Part shown: positions 38,210 through 51,514 of the stretch, piece by piece
How the letters are laid out: each line of letters opens with the position of its first letter
Numbering within the stretch: the first letter of the stretch is position 1
From: Cricetomys ansorgei
Taxonomy: Eukaryota > Chordata > Mammalia > Rodentia > Nesomyidae
Direction: 5' to 3'
Assembly: GCA_026225945.1 (NCBI GenBank)
Contig: JAMJFZ010000177.1
Location: 167,374 to 231,373 of the forward strand
Length of the DNA stretch: 64,000 nt
Notes under the pieces: model-generated
What the model was told of the DNA's origin: nothing
What the model saw: only the letters and a program-made list of their open reading frames with translations
Database searches by the model: none
Translations under genes and position numbers: made by a program

Positions 38210-40226
38210 CACACACACAGAGTGCGCGGACCACACAGGCACACAAGTACACAGGCGCACACCGACTCCCTCTCGCACAAACACACAGTCACAGGAAATG
38301 TTCTCGGACAGTGGACCCTGGAGCCTGCAAATTTTCTATACTCTGGTAACTATTATGACCCCTGAGATTCCATGGACGAGCCAGAGCCTGACAGGGGACT
38401 TCTGGATCCTTGAAGCTGGGCTTTCTTTCTCCTTTGGTGTGATGCAAGGAGAACTAGTCAGGGGAAGCCACGAACGTGTATGGCGCCTCCATGGGAGTCT
38501 GGCATCACAAGGAGGTGGTTTTACCAACAGGAAGGAGCTTAGCAAATGTAGTCTGGGTGGTCTGATGCCTCTGTGACGTCTTTAGAGCAGGATTCAGTGT
38601 CCAAAGACAGGCGGGGTCTGGGACCTGGAAGGCTGTGCTTCGCCGTGCCCAGCCAGCCAAGCCCTGTGGCTCTTGGCCAGCAGGGCGGCCCGCATGCATC
38701 CTGGCCTGGTCGCGGGACACCTGGAACTGCTCCTTGCCAAATCTCTCCCGGGCCGCCAGGAAGCCTGTAGATGAATTGGGTGCTTCCTGTGCAGCCAGGC
38801 CTAGATGCTCCCGCCTAGCCTGTGTGTCATGCCCGGGCAGAAACCGGGAACTGCCAGCGCGAGCAGCAAAGCAATTCCGCTTGATGGCAGTAGTGCACTG
38901 TGCTCGTCAACTGCCTGGCGTCTCAGCCTGACTCCCTCCGCCCTCTTGGAGGCAAAAAAAAACGGCTACCGGCAATCAGGCATCCTCAGGGGAGGAGCCA
39001 GAGAAAGAGGAATCAAGGCCTGGACACAGGAGACTGAGACCCTCCCCCTCCCTTAGGGTAGCCGTCCAGCACCCGTATCGGACTCATCAGGTCCCTGGGC
39101 CCAGCACTGGCTTCCCACCTGGCAGAAGAAGGCTCTGTGTGCAAACTGGACAGTTGTGTGCATTGTGAGGGCTCCAGTGTCTCAGGCCCGAGCACATAGC
39201 CTGATGTGAGATGAGTCAGGCCTCTGGAAACCTCGGGTCTTCTTGCCCTTGGAACCAAGGGTGTTGCCTCCAGGATCCACATCCCATCAGGGGTCAGTAG
39301 GACGCTGCTGCACATGACCCAAAGACGGGGCCCTGCTACTGAGGGGTCCGGGGACATCCACGACCTCCCCTGAAGTGGCGGGACAGACGTCCAAGACCCT
39401 GATGTGAGGAAAAGAAGAAACATTCCGTCCACCTGTGCCCTTGCCTACCAGGCCCTGACTTTTGTTCCCCAAGCTTACCGGTTCCATGGCATTGCCAGGC
39501 AGCCACTATGAGCTATCTCTAGGTAGGTCACAAGCACTCCCTCGCCACAGCCCATCCCCTTCCCTGCCCCTCGAACAACATCCACACCACCACTGGGGAT
39601 ACTCGGTTTGCTCTCCTTCAGACAAAGCCCACAAGTGACTCTTGGTCTCTACCGACACTTCACCCTGCTACTTACCTGAGGCTGGAAATAGGCAGGCAAG
39701 CAACTCAGACCCTTCTGACAAGACTCAAGTGGACACCCGTGCACCTAGGCGCAAGGCAGAATACACAGTTCTCACGGGTCCCACCAGGATCCCCACAAAA
39801 TATATCCACCCCTAACCTCCACAGTCACTTCCCACATAAGAACCTCTCAAGCCGCCTGCATCCTATGTCCTGCAGACCAGACATGAGGGACAGGGAACAA
39901 AACACCATAGAGCAGTCAATCCAGAGAATGGCTCTGTTTGACTACCAGACTACATGCAAACTTTCATATTCTCTCTCTCTCTCTCTGTCTCTGTCTTCAC
40001 CTCTCTCCTCTCTCTCTGTCTTTGTATCTGCCTCTCTCTCTCTCTCTCTCTCTCTCGTTCTCTCCCTCTCTCCCCCTTTCCCTCTTCCTCTCTCTCTGAC
40101 TAACTTGTAATCTCTCTCCATTTCCGTGTCCTTGTCACTCACTCATAGACAGACATTCCTGGCCATGGTATCCTGGGCAGACATGACTGTCTGTGTAACA
40201 GATGATATACCATGGGCACTCCGGCA
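37563..40226 (+). repeat. Repeat unit 15 (3-bp deletion allele)
   Basis: 2664 bp. M1 lies at 38033-38221 and M2 at 39970-40097. The CTCF-like site has lost only 3 bp (cagggcggcccgc, 38680-38692). First unit with ggacacagg. The A-run is 9 and one g is missing from the caatcagggg run. M1 contains the private acaacacacaaacacac order. Confidence 0.97.
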
Positions 40227-40710
40227 AAGTTTTCCCTTTCCCAGGCAGCCTTTCTCCCATGAGCACTGAGAGTCTCCAGAAGCCCTTCTCCACAAGGCTA
40301 AGACCTTGCCTGATGGAGCCTATTAAAGAGACCACCTTCCCAGGCTATTGGGGACAACTCTCCCATTAGGTAGCCAGCCTCCTTTAGGCAGCCTCTCTGA
40401 TGCTGCGAATGGTGCTCCCTTGGAGAGGGCCTGCCTGCTCTGAGTTCTCAGAGGTGTCCGGGTTGCCAATCCCAAGGATGGGTCCTGCAAACTTCAATGT
40501 TGTTATCAGACAATTGGTAAGACAGACCTTAGACAGGTACAGGGTCATCCGGAAAAGAGTCTAGACCTCATGGCCAGCTTATACTGAGGGATGGGACCCT
40601 GAAGGGGGCTTCCCCTTCACAAGGACTTGACTTTTCCCTCCCAATCAGGGGCATACATAGCTTCCTATTCGGAGGACTCCCAGAGAAAAACCTATGCACT
40701 CTCTCTGTTT

Positions 40711-40758
<48 letters not shown>

Positions 40759-40822
40759 AACACAAACACATAGTTGCAGAAACGGACACACCCACACACA
40801 GACACAAACAGACAAACACCCA

Positions 40823-40874
<52 letters not shown>

Positions 40875-42693
40875 ACACACACAGAGTGCGCGGACCACAC
40901 AGGCACACAAGTACACAGGCGCACACCGACTCCCTCTCGCACAAACACACAGTCACAGGAAATGTTCTCGGACAGTGGACCCTGGAGCCTGCAAATTTTC
41001 TATACTCTGGTAACTATTATGACCCCTGAGATTCCATGGACGAGCCAGAGCCTGACAGGGGACTTCTGGATCCTTGAAGCTGGGCTTTCTTTCTCCTTTG
41101 GTGTGATGCAAGGAGAACTAGTCAGGGGAAGCCACGAACGTGTATGGCGCCTCCATGGGAGTCTGGCATCACAAGGAGGTGGTTTTACCAACAGGAAGGA
41201 GCTTAGCAAATGTAGTCTGGGTGGTCTGATGCCTCTGTGACGTCTTTAGAGCAGGATTCAGTGTCCAAAGACAGGCGGGGTCTGGGACCTGGAAGGCTGT
41301 GCTTCGCCGTGCCCAGCCAGCCAAGCCCTGTGGCTCTTGGCCCAGGGCATGCCCGCATGCATCCTGGCCTGGTCGCGGGACACCTGGAACTGCTCCTTGC
41401 CAAATCTCTCCCGGGCCGCCAGGAAGCCTGTAGATGAATTGGGTGCTTCCTGTGCAGCCAGGCCTAGATGCTCCCGCCTAGCCTGTGTGTCATGCCCGGG
41501 CAGAAACCGGGAACTGCCAGCGCGAGCAGCAAAGCAATTCCGCTTGATGGCAGTAGTGCACTGTGCTCGTCAACTGCCTGGCGTCTCAGCCTGACTCCCT
41601 CCGCCCTCTTGGAGGCAAAAAAAAACGGCTACCGGCAATCAGGCATCCTCAGGGGAGGAGCCAGAGAAAGAGGAATCAAGGCCTGGACATAGGAGACTGA
41701 GACCCTCCCCCTCCCTTAGGGTAGCCGTCCAGCACCCGTATCGGACTCATCAGGTCCCTGGGCCCAGCACTGGCTTCCCACCTGGCAGAAGAAGGCTCTG
41801 TGTGCAAACTGGACAGTTGTGTGCATTGTGAGGGCTCCAGTGTCTCAGGCCCGAGCACATAGCCTGATGTGAGATGAGTCAGGCCTCTGGAAACCTCGGG
41901 TCTTCTTGCCCTTGGAACCAAGGGTGTTGCCTCCAGGATCCACATCCCATCAGGGGTCAGTAGGACGCTGCTGCACATGACCCAAAGACGGGGCCCTGCT
42001 ACTGAGGGGTCCGGGGACATCCACGACCTCCCCTGAAGTGGCGGGACAGACGTCCAAGACCCTGATGTGAGGAAAAGAAGAAACATTCCGTCCACCTGTG
42101 CCCTTGCCTACCAGGCCCTGACTTTTGTTCCCCAAGCTTACCGGTTCCATGGCATTGCCAGGCAGCCACTATGAGCTATCTCTAGGTAGGTCACAAGCAC
42201 TCCCTCGCCACAGCCCATCCCCTTCCCTGCCCCTCGAACAACATCCACACCACCACTGGGGATACTCGGTTTGCTCTCCTTCAGACAAAGCCCACAAGTG
42301 ACTCTTGGTCTCTACCGACACTTCACCCTGCTACTTACCTGAGGCTGGAAATAGGCAGGCAAGCAACTCAGACCCTTCTGACAAGACTCAAGTGGACACC
42401 CGTGCACCTAGGCGCAAGGCAGAATACACAGTTCTCACGGGTCCCACCAGGATCCCCACAAAATATATCCACCCCTAACCTCCACAGTCACTTCCCACAT
42501 AAGAACCTCTCAAGCCGCCTGCATCCTATGTCCTGCAGACCAGACATGAGGGACAGGGAACAAAACACCATAGAGCAGTCAATCCAGAGAATGGCTCTGT
42601 TTGACTACCAGACTACATGCAAACTTTCATATTCTCTCTCTCTCTCTCTGTCTCTGTCTTCACCTCTCTCCTCTCTCTCTGTCTTTGTATCTG

Positions 42694-42728
<35 letters not shown>

Positions 42729-42895
42729 CTCTCCCTCTCTCCCCCTTTCCCTCTTCCTCTCTCTCTGACTAACTTGTAATCTCTCTCCATTTCCGTGTCC
42801 TTGTCACTCACTCATAGACAGACATTCCTGGCCATGGTATCCTGGGCAGACATGACTGTCTGTGTAACAGATGATATACCATGGGCACTCCGGCA
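40227..42895 (+). repeat. Repeat unit 16 (rewritten CTCF-like site)
   Basis: 2669 bp. M1 lies at 40699-40885 and M2 at 42633-42766. At the CTCF-like site it reads ttggcccagggcatgcccg (41338-41356), a complex change unlike any other unit. It has caatcagggg, an A-run of 9 and ggacatagg. Confidence 0.97.
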
Positions 42896-43380
42896 AAGTT
42901 TTCCCTTTCCCAGGCAGCCTTTCTCCCATGAGCACTGAGAGTCTCCAGAAGCCCTTCTCCACAAGGCTAAGACCTTGCCTGATGGAGCCTATTAAAGAGA
43001 CCACCTTCCCAGGCTATTGGGGACAACTCTCCCATTAGGTAGCCAGCCTCCTTTAGGCAGCCTCTCTGATGCTGCGAATGGTGCTCCCTTGGAGAGGGCC
43101 TGCCTGCTCTGAGTTCTCAGAGGTGTCCGGGTTGCCAATCCCAAGGATGGGTCCTGCAAACTTCAATGTTGTTATCAGACAATTGGTAAGACAGACCTTA
43201 GACAGGTACAGGGTCATCCGGAAAAGAGTCTAGACCTCATGGCCAGCTTATACTGAGGGATGGGACCCTGAAGGGGGCTTCCCCTTCACAAGGACTTGAC
43301 TTTTCCCTCCCAATCAAGGGCATACATAGCTTCCTATTCGGAGGACTCCCAGAGAAAAACCTATGCACTCTCTCTGTTTT

Positions 43381-43431
<51 letters not shown>

Positions 43432-43495
43432 AACACAAACACATAGTTGCAGAAACGGACACACCCACACACAGACACAAACAGACAAACACCCA

Positions 43496-43553
<58 letters not shown>

Positions 43554-45352
43554 GCGCGGACCACACAGGCACACAAGTACACAGGCGCACACCGACTCCC
43601 TCTCGCACAAACACACAGTCACAGGAAATGTTCTCGGACAGTGGACCCTGGAGCCTGCAAATTTTCTATACTCTGGTAACTATTATGACCCCTGAGATTC
43701 CATGGACGAGCCAGAGCCTGACAGGGGACTTCTGGATCCTTGAAGCTGGGCTTTCTTTCTCCTTTGGTGTGATGCAAGGAGAACTAGTCAGGGGAAGCCA
43801 CGAACGTGTATGGCGCCTCCATGGGAGTCTGGCATCACAAGGAGGTGGTTTTACCAACAGGAAGGAGCTTAGCAAATGTAGTCTGGGTGGTCTGATGCCT
43901 CTGTGACGTCTTTAGAGCAGGATTCAGTGTCCAAAGACAGGCGGGGTCTGGGACCTGGAAGGCTGTGCTTCGCCGTGCCCAGCCAGCCAAGCCCTGTGGC
44001 TCTTGGCCCGCATGCATCCTGGCCTGGTCGCGGGACACCTGGCCTGGAACTGCTCCTTGCCAAATCTCTCCCGGGCCGCCAGGAAGCCTGTAGATGAATT
44101 GGGTGCTTCCTGTGCAGCCAGGCCTAGATGCTCCCGCCTAGCCTGTGTGTCATGCCCGGGCAGAAACCGGGAACTGCCAGCGCGAGCAGCAAAGCAATTC
44201 CGCTTGATGGCAGTAGTGCACTGTGCTCGTCAACTGCCTGGCGTCTCAGCCTGACTCCCTCCGCCCTCTTGGAGGCAAAAAAAACGGCTACCGGCAATCA
44301 GGCATCCTCAGGGGAGGAGCCAGAGAAAGAGGAATCAAGGCCTGGACACAGGAGACTGAGACCCTCCCCCTCCCTTAGGGTAGCCGTCCAGCACCCGTAT
44401 CGGACTCATCAGGTCCCTGGGCCCAGCACTGGCTTCCCACCTGGCAGAAGAAGGCTCTGTGTGCAAACTGGACAGTTGTGTGCATTGTGAGGGCTCCAGT
44501 GTCTCAGGCCCGAGCACATAGCCTGATGTGAGATGAGTCAGGCCTCTGGAAACCTCGGGTCTTCTTGCCCTTGGAACCAAGGGTGTTGCCTCCAGGATCC
44601 ACATCCCATCAGGGGTCAGTAGGACGATGCTGCACATGACCCAAAGACGGGGCCCTGCTACTGAGGGGTCCGGGGACATCCACGACCTCCCCTGAAGTGG
44701 CGGGACAGACGTCCAAGACCCTGATGTGAGGAAAAGAAGAAACATTCCGTCCACCTGTGCCCTTGCCTACCAGGCCCTGACTTTTGTTCCCCAAGCTTAC
44801 CGGTTCCATGGCATTGCCAGGCAGCCACTATGAGCTATCTCTAGGTAGGTCACAAGCACTCCCTCGCCACAGCCCATCCCCTTCCCTGCCCCTCGAACAA
44901 CATCCACACCACCACTGGGGATACTCGGTTTGCTCTCCTTCAGACAAAGCCCACAAGTGACTCTTGGTCTCTACCGACACTTCACCCTGCTACTTACCTG
45001 AGGCTGGAAATAGGCAGGCAAGCAACTCAGACCCTTCTGACAAGACTCAAGTGGACACCCGTGCACCTAGGCGCAAGGCAGAATACACAGTTCTCACGGG
45101 TCCCACCAGGATCCCCACAAAATATATCCACCCCTAACCTCCACAGTCACTTCCCACATAAGAACCTCTCAAGCCGCCTGCATCCTATGTCCTGCAGACC
45201 AGACATGAGGGACAGGGAACAAAACACCATAGAGCAGTCAATCCAGAGAATGGCTCTGTTTGACTACCAGACTACATGCAAACTTTCATATTCTCTCTCT
45301 CTCTCTCTGTCTCTGTCTTCACCTCTCTCCTCTCTCTCTGTCTTTCTATCTG

Positions 45353-45391
<39 letters not shown>

Positions 45392-45559
45392 CTCTCCCTC
45401 TCTCCCCCTTTCCCTCTTCCTCTCTCTCTGACTAACTTGTAATCTCTCTCCATTTCCGTGTCCTTGTCACTCACTCATAGACAGACATTCCTGGCCATGG
45501 TATCCTGGGCAGACATGACTGTCTGTGTAACAGATGATATACCATGGGGCACTCCGGCA
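42896..45559 (+). repeat. Repeat unit 17 (5-bp tandem duplication)
   Basis: 2664 bp. M1 lies at 43368-43551 and M2 at 45292-45429 (the longest M2). It has the 15-bp deletion plus a duplicated cctgg at 44038-44047. First unit with gacgatgc (near 44626) and tttctatc (near 45345). The terminal CA tract of M1 is uninterrupted. An extra g makes the junction catggggcac near 45547. Confidence 0.97.
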
Positions 45560-46043
45560 AAGTTTTCCCTTTCCCAGGCAGCCTTTCTCCCATGAGCACT
45601 GAGAGTCTCCAGAAGCCCTTCTCCACAAGGCTAAGACCTTGCCTGATGGAGCCTATTAAAGAGACCACCTTCCCAGGCTATTGGGGACAACTCTCCCATT
45701 AGGTAGCCAGCCTCCTTTAGGCAGCCTCTCTGATGCTGCGAATGGTGCTCCCTTGGAGAGGGCCTGCCTGCTCTGAGTTCTCAGAGGTGTCCGGGTTGCC
45801 AATCCCAAGGATGGGTCCTGCAAACTTCAATGTTGTTATCAGACAATTGGTAAGACAGACCTTAGACAGGTACAGGGTCATCCGGAAAAGAGTCTAGACC
45901 TCATGGCCAGCTTATACTGAGGGATGGGACCCTGAAGGGGGCTTCCCCTTCACAAGGACTTGACTTTTCCCTCCCAATCAAGGGCATACATAGCTTCCTA
46001 TTCGGAGGACTCCCAGAGAAAAACCTATGCACTCTCTCTGTTT

Positions 46044-46093
<50 letters not shown>

Positions 46094-46155
46094 AACACAA
46101 ACACATAGTTGCAGAAACGGACACACCCACACACAGACACAAACAGACAAACACC

Positions 46156-46217
<62 letters not shown>

Positions 46218-48216
46218 GCGCGGACCACACAGGCACACAAGTACACAGGCGCACACCGACTCCCTCTCGCACAAACACACAGTCACAGGAAATGTTCTCG
46301 GACAGTGGACCCTGGAGCCTGCAAATTTTCTATACTCTGGTAACTATTATGACCCCTGAGATTCCATGGACGAGCCAGAGCCTGACAGGGGACTTCTGGA
46401 TCCTTGAAGCTGGGCTTTCTTTCTCCTTTGGTGTGATGCAAGGAGAACTAGTCAGGGGAAGCCACGAACGTGTATGGCGCCTCCATGGGAGTCTGGCATC
46501 ACAAGGAGGTGGTTTTACCAACAGGAAGGAGCTTAGCAAATGTAGTCTGGGGTGGTCTGATGCCTCTGTGACGTCTTTAGAGCAGGATTCAGTGTCCAAA
46601 GACAGGCGGGGTCTGGGACCTGGAAGGCTGTGCTTCGCCGTGCCCAGCCAGCCAAGCCCTGTGGCTCTTGGCCCGCATGCATCCTGGCCTGGTCGCGGGA
46701 CACCTGGAACTGCTCCTTGCCAAATCTCTCCCGGGCCGCCAGGAAGCCTGTAGATGAATTGGGTGCTTCCTGTGCAGCCAGGCCTAGATGCTCCCGCCTA
46801 GCCTGTGTGTCATGCCCGGGCAGAAACCGGGAACTGCCAGCGCGAGCAGCAAAGCAATTCCGCTTGATGGCAGTAGTGCACTGTGCTCGTCAACTGCCTG
46901 GCGTCTCAGCCTGACTCCCTCCGCCCTCTTGGAGGCAAAAAAAACGGCTACCGGCAATCAGGCATCCTCAGGGGAGGAGCCAGAGAAAGAGGAATCAAGG
47001 CCTGGACATAGGAGACTGAGACCCTCCCCCTCCCTTAGGGTAGCCGTCCAGCACCCGTATCGGACTCATCAGGTCCCTGGGCCCAGCACTGGCTTCCCAC
47101 CTGGCAGAAGAAGGCTCTGTGTGCAAACTGGACAGTTGTGTGCATTGTGAGGGCTCCAGTGTCTCAGGCCCGAGCACATAGCCTGATGTGAGATGAGTCA
47201 GGCCTCTGGAAACCTCGGGTCTTCTTGCCCTTGGAACCAAGGGTGTTGCCTCCAGGATCCACATCCCATCAGGGGTCAGTAGGACGCTGCTGCACATGAC
47301 CCAAAGACGGGGCCCTGCTACTGAGGGGTCCGGGGACATCCACGACCTCCCCTGAAGTGGCGGGACAGACGTCCAAGACCCTGATGTGAGGAAAAGAAGA
47401 AACATTCCGTCCACCTGTGCCCTTGCCTACCAGGCCCTGACTTTTGTTCCCCAAGCTTACCGGTTCCATGGCATTGCCAGGCAGCCACTATGAGCTATCT
47501 CTAGGTAGGTCACAAGCACTCCCTCGCCACAGCCCATCCCCTTCCCTGCCCCTCGAACAACATCCACACCACCACTGGGGATACTCGGTTTGCTCTCCTT
47601 CAGACAAAGCCCACAAGTGACTCTTGGTCTCTACCGACACTTCACCCTGCTACTTACCTGAGGCTGGAAATAGGCAGGCAAGCAACTCAGACCCTTCTGA
47701 CAAGACTCAAGTGGACACCCGTGCACCTAGGCGCAAGGCAGAATACACAGTTCTCACGGGTCCCACCAGGATCCCCACAAAATATATCCACCCCTAACCT
47801 CCACAGTCACTTCCCACATAAGAACCTCTCAAGCCGCCTGCATCCTATGTCCTGCAGACCAGACATGAGGGACAGGCAACAAAACACCATAGAGCAGTCA
47901 ATCCAGAGAATGGCTCTGTTTGACTACCAGACTACATGCAAACTTTCATATTCTCTCTCTCTCTCTCTGTCTCTGTCTTCACCTCTCTCCTCTCTCTCTG
48001 TCTTTCTATCTGCCTCTCCTCTCTCTCTCTCTCTCTCTCTCGTTCTCTCTCTCTCCTCTCTCCCCCTTTCCCTCTTCCTCTCTCTCTGACTAACTTGTAA
48101 TCTCTCTCCATTTCCGTGTCCTTGTCACTCACTCATAGACAGACATTCCTGGCCATGGTATCCTGGGCAGACATGACTGTCTGTGTAACAGATGATATAC
48201 CATGGGCACTCCGGCA
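45560..48216 (+). repeat. Repeat unit 18
   Basis: 2657 bp. M1 lies at 46032-46215 and M2 at 47952-48087. It has the 15-bp deletion, caggcaac, tttctatc and ggacatagg. A private extra g (tctggggtgg) lies near 46550. The one module in M1 ends acaccctctc rather than acacccactc, a state shared only with unit 19. Confidence 0.97.
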
Positions 48217-48713
48217 AAGTTTTCCCTTTCCCAGGCAGCCTTTCTCCCATGAGCACTGAGAGTCTCCAGAAGCCCTTCTCCACAAGGCTAAGACCTTGCC
48301 TGATGGAGCCTATTAAAGAGACCACCTTCCCAGGCTATTGGGGACAACTCTCCCATTAGGTAGCCAGCCTCCTTTAGGCAGCCTCTCTGATGCTGCGAAT
48401 GGTGCTCCCTTGGAGAGGGCCTGCCTGCTCTGAGTTCTCAGAGGTGTCCGGGTTGCCAATCCCAAGGATGGGTCCTGCAAACTTCAATGTTGTTATCAGA
48501 CAATTGGTAAGACAGACCTTAGACAGGTACAGGGTCATCCGGAAAAGAGTCTAGACCTCATGGCCAGCTTATACTGAGGGATGGGACCCTGAAGGGGGCT
48601 TCCCCTTCACAAGGACTTGACTTTTCCCTCCCAATCAAGGGCATAAATAGCTTCCTATTCGGAGGACTCCCAGAGAAAAACCTATGCACTCTCTCTGTTT
48701 TTTTTTTCTCTCC

Positions 48714-48750
<37 letters not shown>

Positions 48751-48812
48751 AACACAAACACATAGTTGCAGAAACGGACACACCCACACACAGACACAAA
48801 CAGACAAACACC

Positions 48813-48859
<47 letters not shown>

Positions 48860-50870
48860 CACACACACAGAGTGCGCGGACCACACAGGCACACAAGTAC
48901 ACAGGCGCACACCGACTCCCTCTCGCACAAACACACAGTCACAGGAAATGTTCTCGGACAGTGGACCCTGGAGCCTGCAAATTTTCTATACTCTGGTAAC
49001 TATTATGACCCCTGAGATTCCATGGACGAGCCAGAGCCTGACAGGGGACTTCTGGATCCTTGAAGCTGGGCTTTCTTTCTCCTTTGGTGTGATGCAAGGA
49101 GAACTAGTCAGGGGAAGCCACGAACGTGTATGGCGCCTCCATGGGAGTCTGGCATCACAAGGAGGTGGTTTTACCAACAGGAAGGAGCTTAGCAAATGTA
49201 GTCTGGGTGGTCTGATGCCTCTGTGACGTCTTTAGAGCAGGATTCAGTGTCCAAAGACAGGCGGGGTCTGGGACCTGGAAGGCTGTGCTTCGCCGTGCCC
49301 AGCCAGCCAAGCCCTGTGGCTCTTGCTGCCCGCATGCATCCTGGCCTGGTCGCGGGACACCTGGAACTGCTCCTTGCCAAATCTCTCCCGGGCCGCCAGG
49401 AAGCCTGTAGATGAATTGGGTGCTTCCTGTGCAGCCAGGCCTAGATGCTCCCGCCTAGCCTGTGTGTCATGCCCGGGCAGAAACCGGGAACTGCCAGCGC
49501 GAGCAGCAAAGCAATTCCGCTTGATGGCAGTAGTGCACTGTGCTCGTCAACTGCCTGCTGCGTCTCAGCCTGACTCCCTCCGCCCTCTTGGAGGCAAAAA
49601 AAACGGCTACCGGCAATCAGGCATCCTCAGGGGAGGAGCCAGAGAAAGAGGAATCAAGGCCTGGACACAGGAGACTGAGACCCTCCCCCTCCCTTAGGGT
49701 AGCCGTCCAGCACCCGTATCGGACTCATCAGGTCCCTGGGCCCAGCACTGGCTTCCCACCTGGCAGAAGAAGGCTCTGTGTGCAAACTGGACAGTTGTGT
49801 GCATTGTGAGGGCTCCAGTGTCTCAGGCCCGAGCACATAGCCTGATGTGAGATGAGTCAGGCCTCTGGAAACCTCGGGTCTTCTTGCCCTTGGAACCAAG
49901 GGTGTTGCCTCCAGGATCCACATCCCATCAGGGGTCAGTAGGACGCTGCTGCACATGACCCAAAGACGGGGCCCTGCTACTGAGGGGTCCGGGGACATCC
50001 ACGACCTCCCCTGAAGTGGCGGGACAGACGTCCAAGACCCTGATGTGAGGAAAAGAAGAAAACATTCCGTCCACCTGTGCCCTTGCCTACCAGGCCCTGA
50101 CTTTTGTTCCCCAAGCTTACCGGTTCCATGGCATTGCCAGGCAGCCACTATGAGCTATCTCTAGGTAGGTCACAAGCACTCCCTCGCCACAGCCCATCCC
50201 CTTCCCTGCCCCTCGAACAACATCCACACCACCACTGGGGATACTCGGTTTGCTCTCCTTCAGACAAAGCCCACAAGTGACTCTTGGTCTCTACCGACAC
50301 TTCACCCTGCTACTTACCTGAGGCTGGAAATAGGCAGGCAAGCAACTCAGACCCTTCTGACAAGACTCAAGTGGACACCCGTGCACCTAGGCGCAAGGCA
50401 GAATACACAGTTCTCACGGGTCCCACCAGGATCCCCACAAAATATATCCACCCCTAACCTCCACAGTCACTTCCCACATAAGAACCTCTCAAGCCGCCTG
50501 CATCCTATGTCCTGCAGACCAGACATGAGGGACAGGGAACAAAACACCATAGAGCAGTCAATCCAGAGAATGGCTCTGTTTGACTACCAGACTACATGCA
50601 AACTTTCATATTCTCTCTCTCTCTCTCTGTCTCTGTCTTCACCTCTCTCCTCTCTCTCTGTCTTTCTATCTGCCTCTCTCTCTCTCTCTCTCTCTCTCTC
50701 GTTCTCTCCCTCTCTCCCCCTTTCCCTCTTCCTCTCTCTCTGACTAACTTGTAATCTCTCTCCATTTCCGTGTCCTTGTCACTCACTCATAGACAGACAT
50801 TCCTGGCCATGGTATCCTGGGCAGACATGACTGTCTGTGTAACAGATGATATACCATGGGCACTCCGGCA
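48217..50870 (+). repeat. Repeat unit 19 (13-bp deletion allele)
   Basis: 2654 bp. M1 lies at 48689-48871 and M2 at 50612-50741. It has the 13-bp deletion (cttgctgcccgc, 49322-49333), gcataaatag near 48641, tttctatc and ggacacagg. Private changes are ctgcctgctgcgtc near 49551-49564 and one extra a in gaagaaaac near 50060. The oligo-T before M1 is followed by ctctcctctc. Confidence 0.97.
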
Positions 50871-51357
50871 AAGTTTTCCCTTTCCCAGGCAGCCTTTCTC
50901 CCATGAGCACTGAGAGTCTCCAGAAGCCCTTCTCCACAAGGCTAAGACCTTGCCTGATGGAGCCTATTAAAGAGACCACCTTCCCAGGCTATTGGGGACA
51001 ACTCTCCCATTAGGTAGCCAGCCTCCTTTAGGCAGCCTCTCTGATGCTGCGAATGGTGCTCCCCTTGGAGAGGGCCTGCCTGCTCTGAGTTCTCAGAGGT
51101 GTCCGGGTTGCCAATCCCAAGGATGGGTCCTGCAAACTTCAATGTTGTTATCAGACAATTGGTAAGACAGACCTTAGACAGGTACAGGGTCATCCGGAAA
51201 AGAGTCTAGACCTCATGGCCAGCTTATACTGAGGGATGGGACCCTGAAGGGGGCTTCCCCTTCACAAGGACTTGACTTTTCCCTCCCAATCAAGGGCATA
51301 CATAGCTTCCTATTCGGAGGACTCCCAGAGAAAAACCTATGCACTCTCTCTGTTTTT

Positions 51358-51406
<49 letters not shown>

Positions 51407-51470
51407 AACACAAACACATAGTTGCAGAAACGGACACACCCACACACAGACACAAACAGACAAACACCAC

Positions 51471-51514
<44 letters not shown>

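Noticed and set aside
49654..50148. 164-codon minus-strand frame in unit 19
   Set aside because: It exists only because of a single extra a near 50060 that joins two frames separate in all other units. It is probably an error or a private indel.
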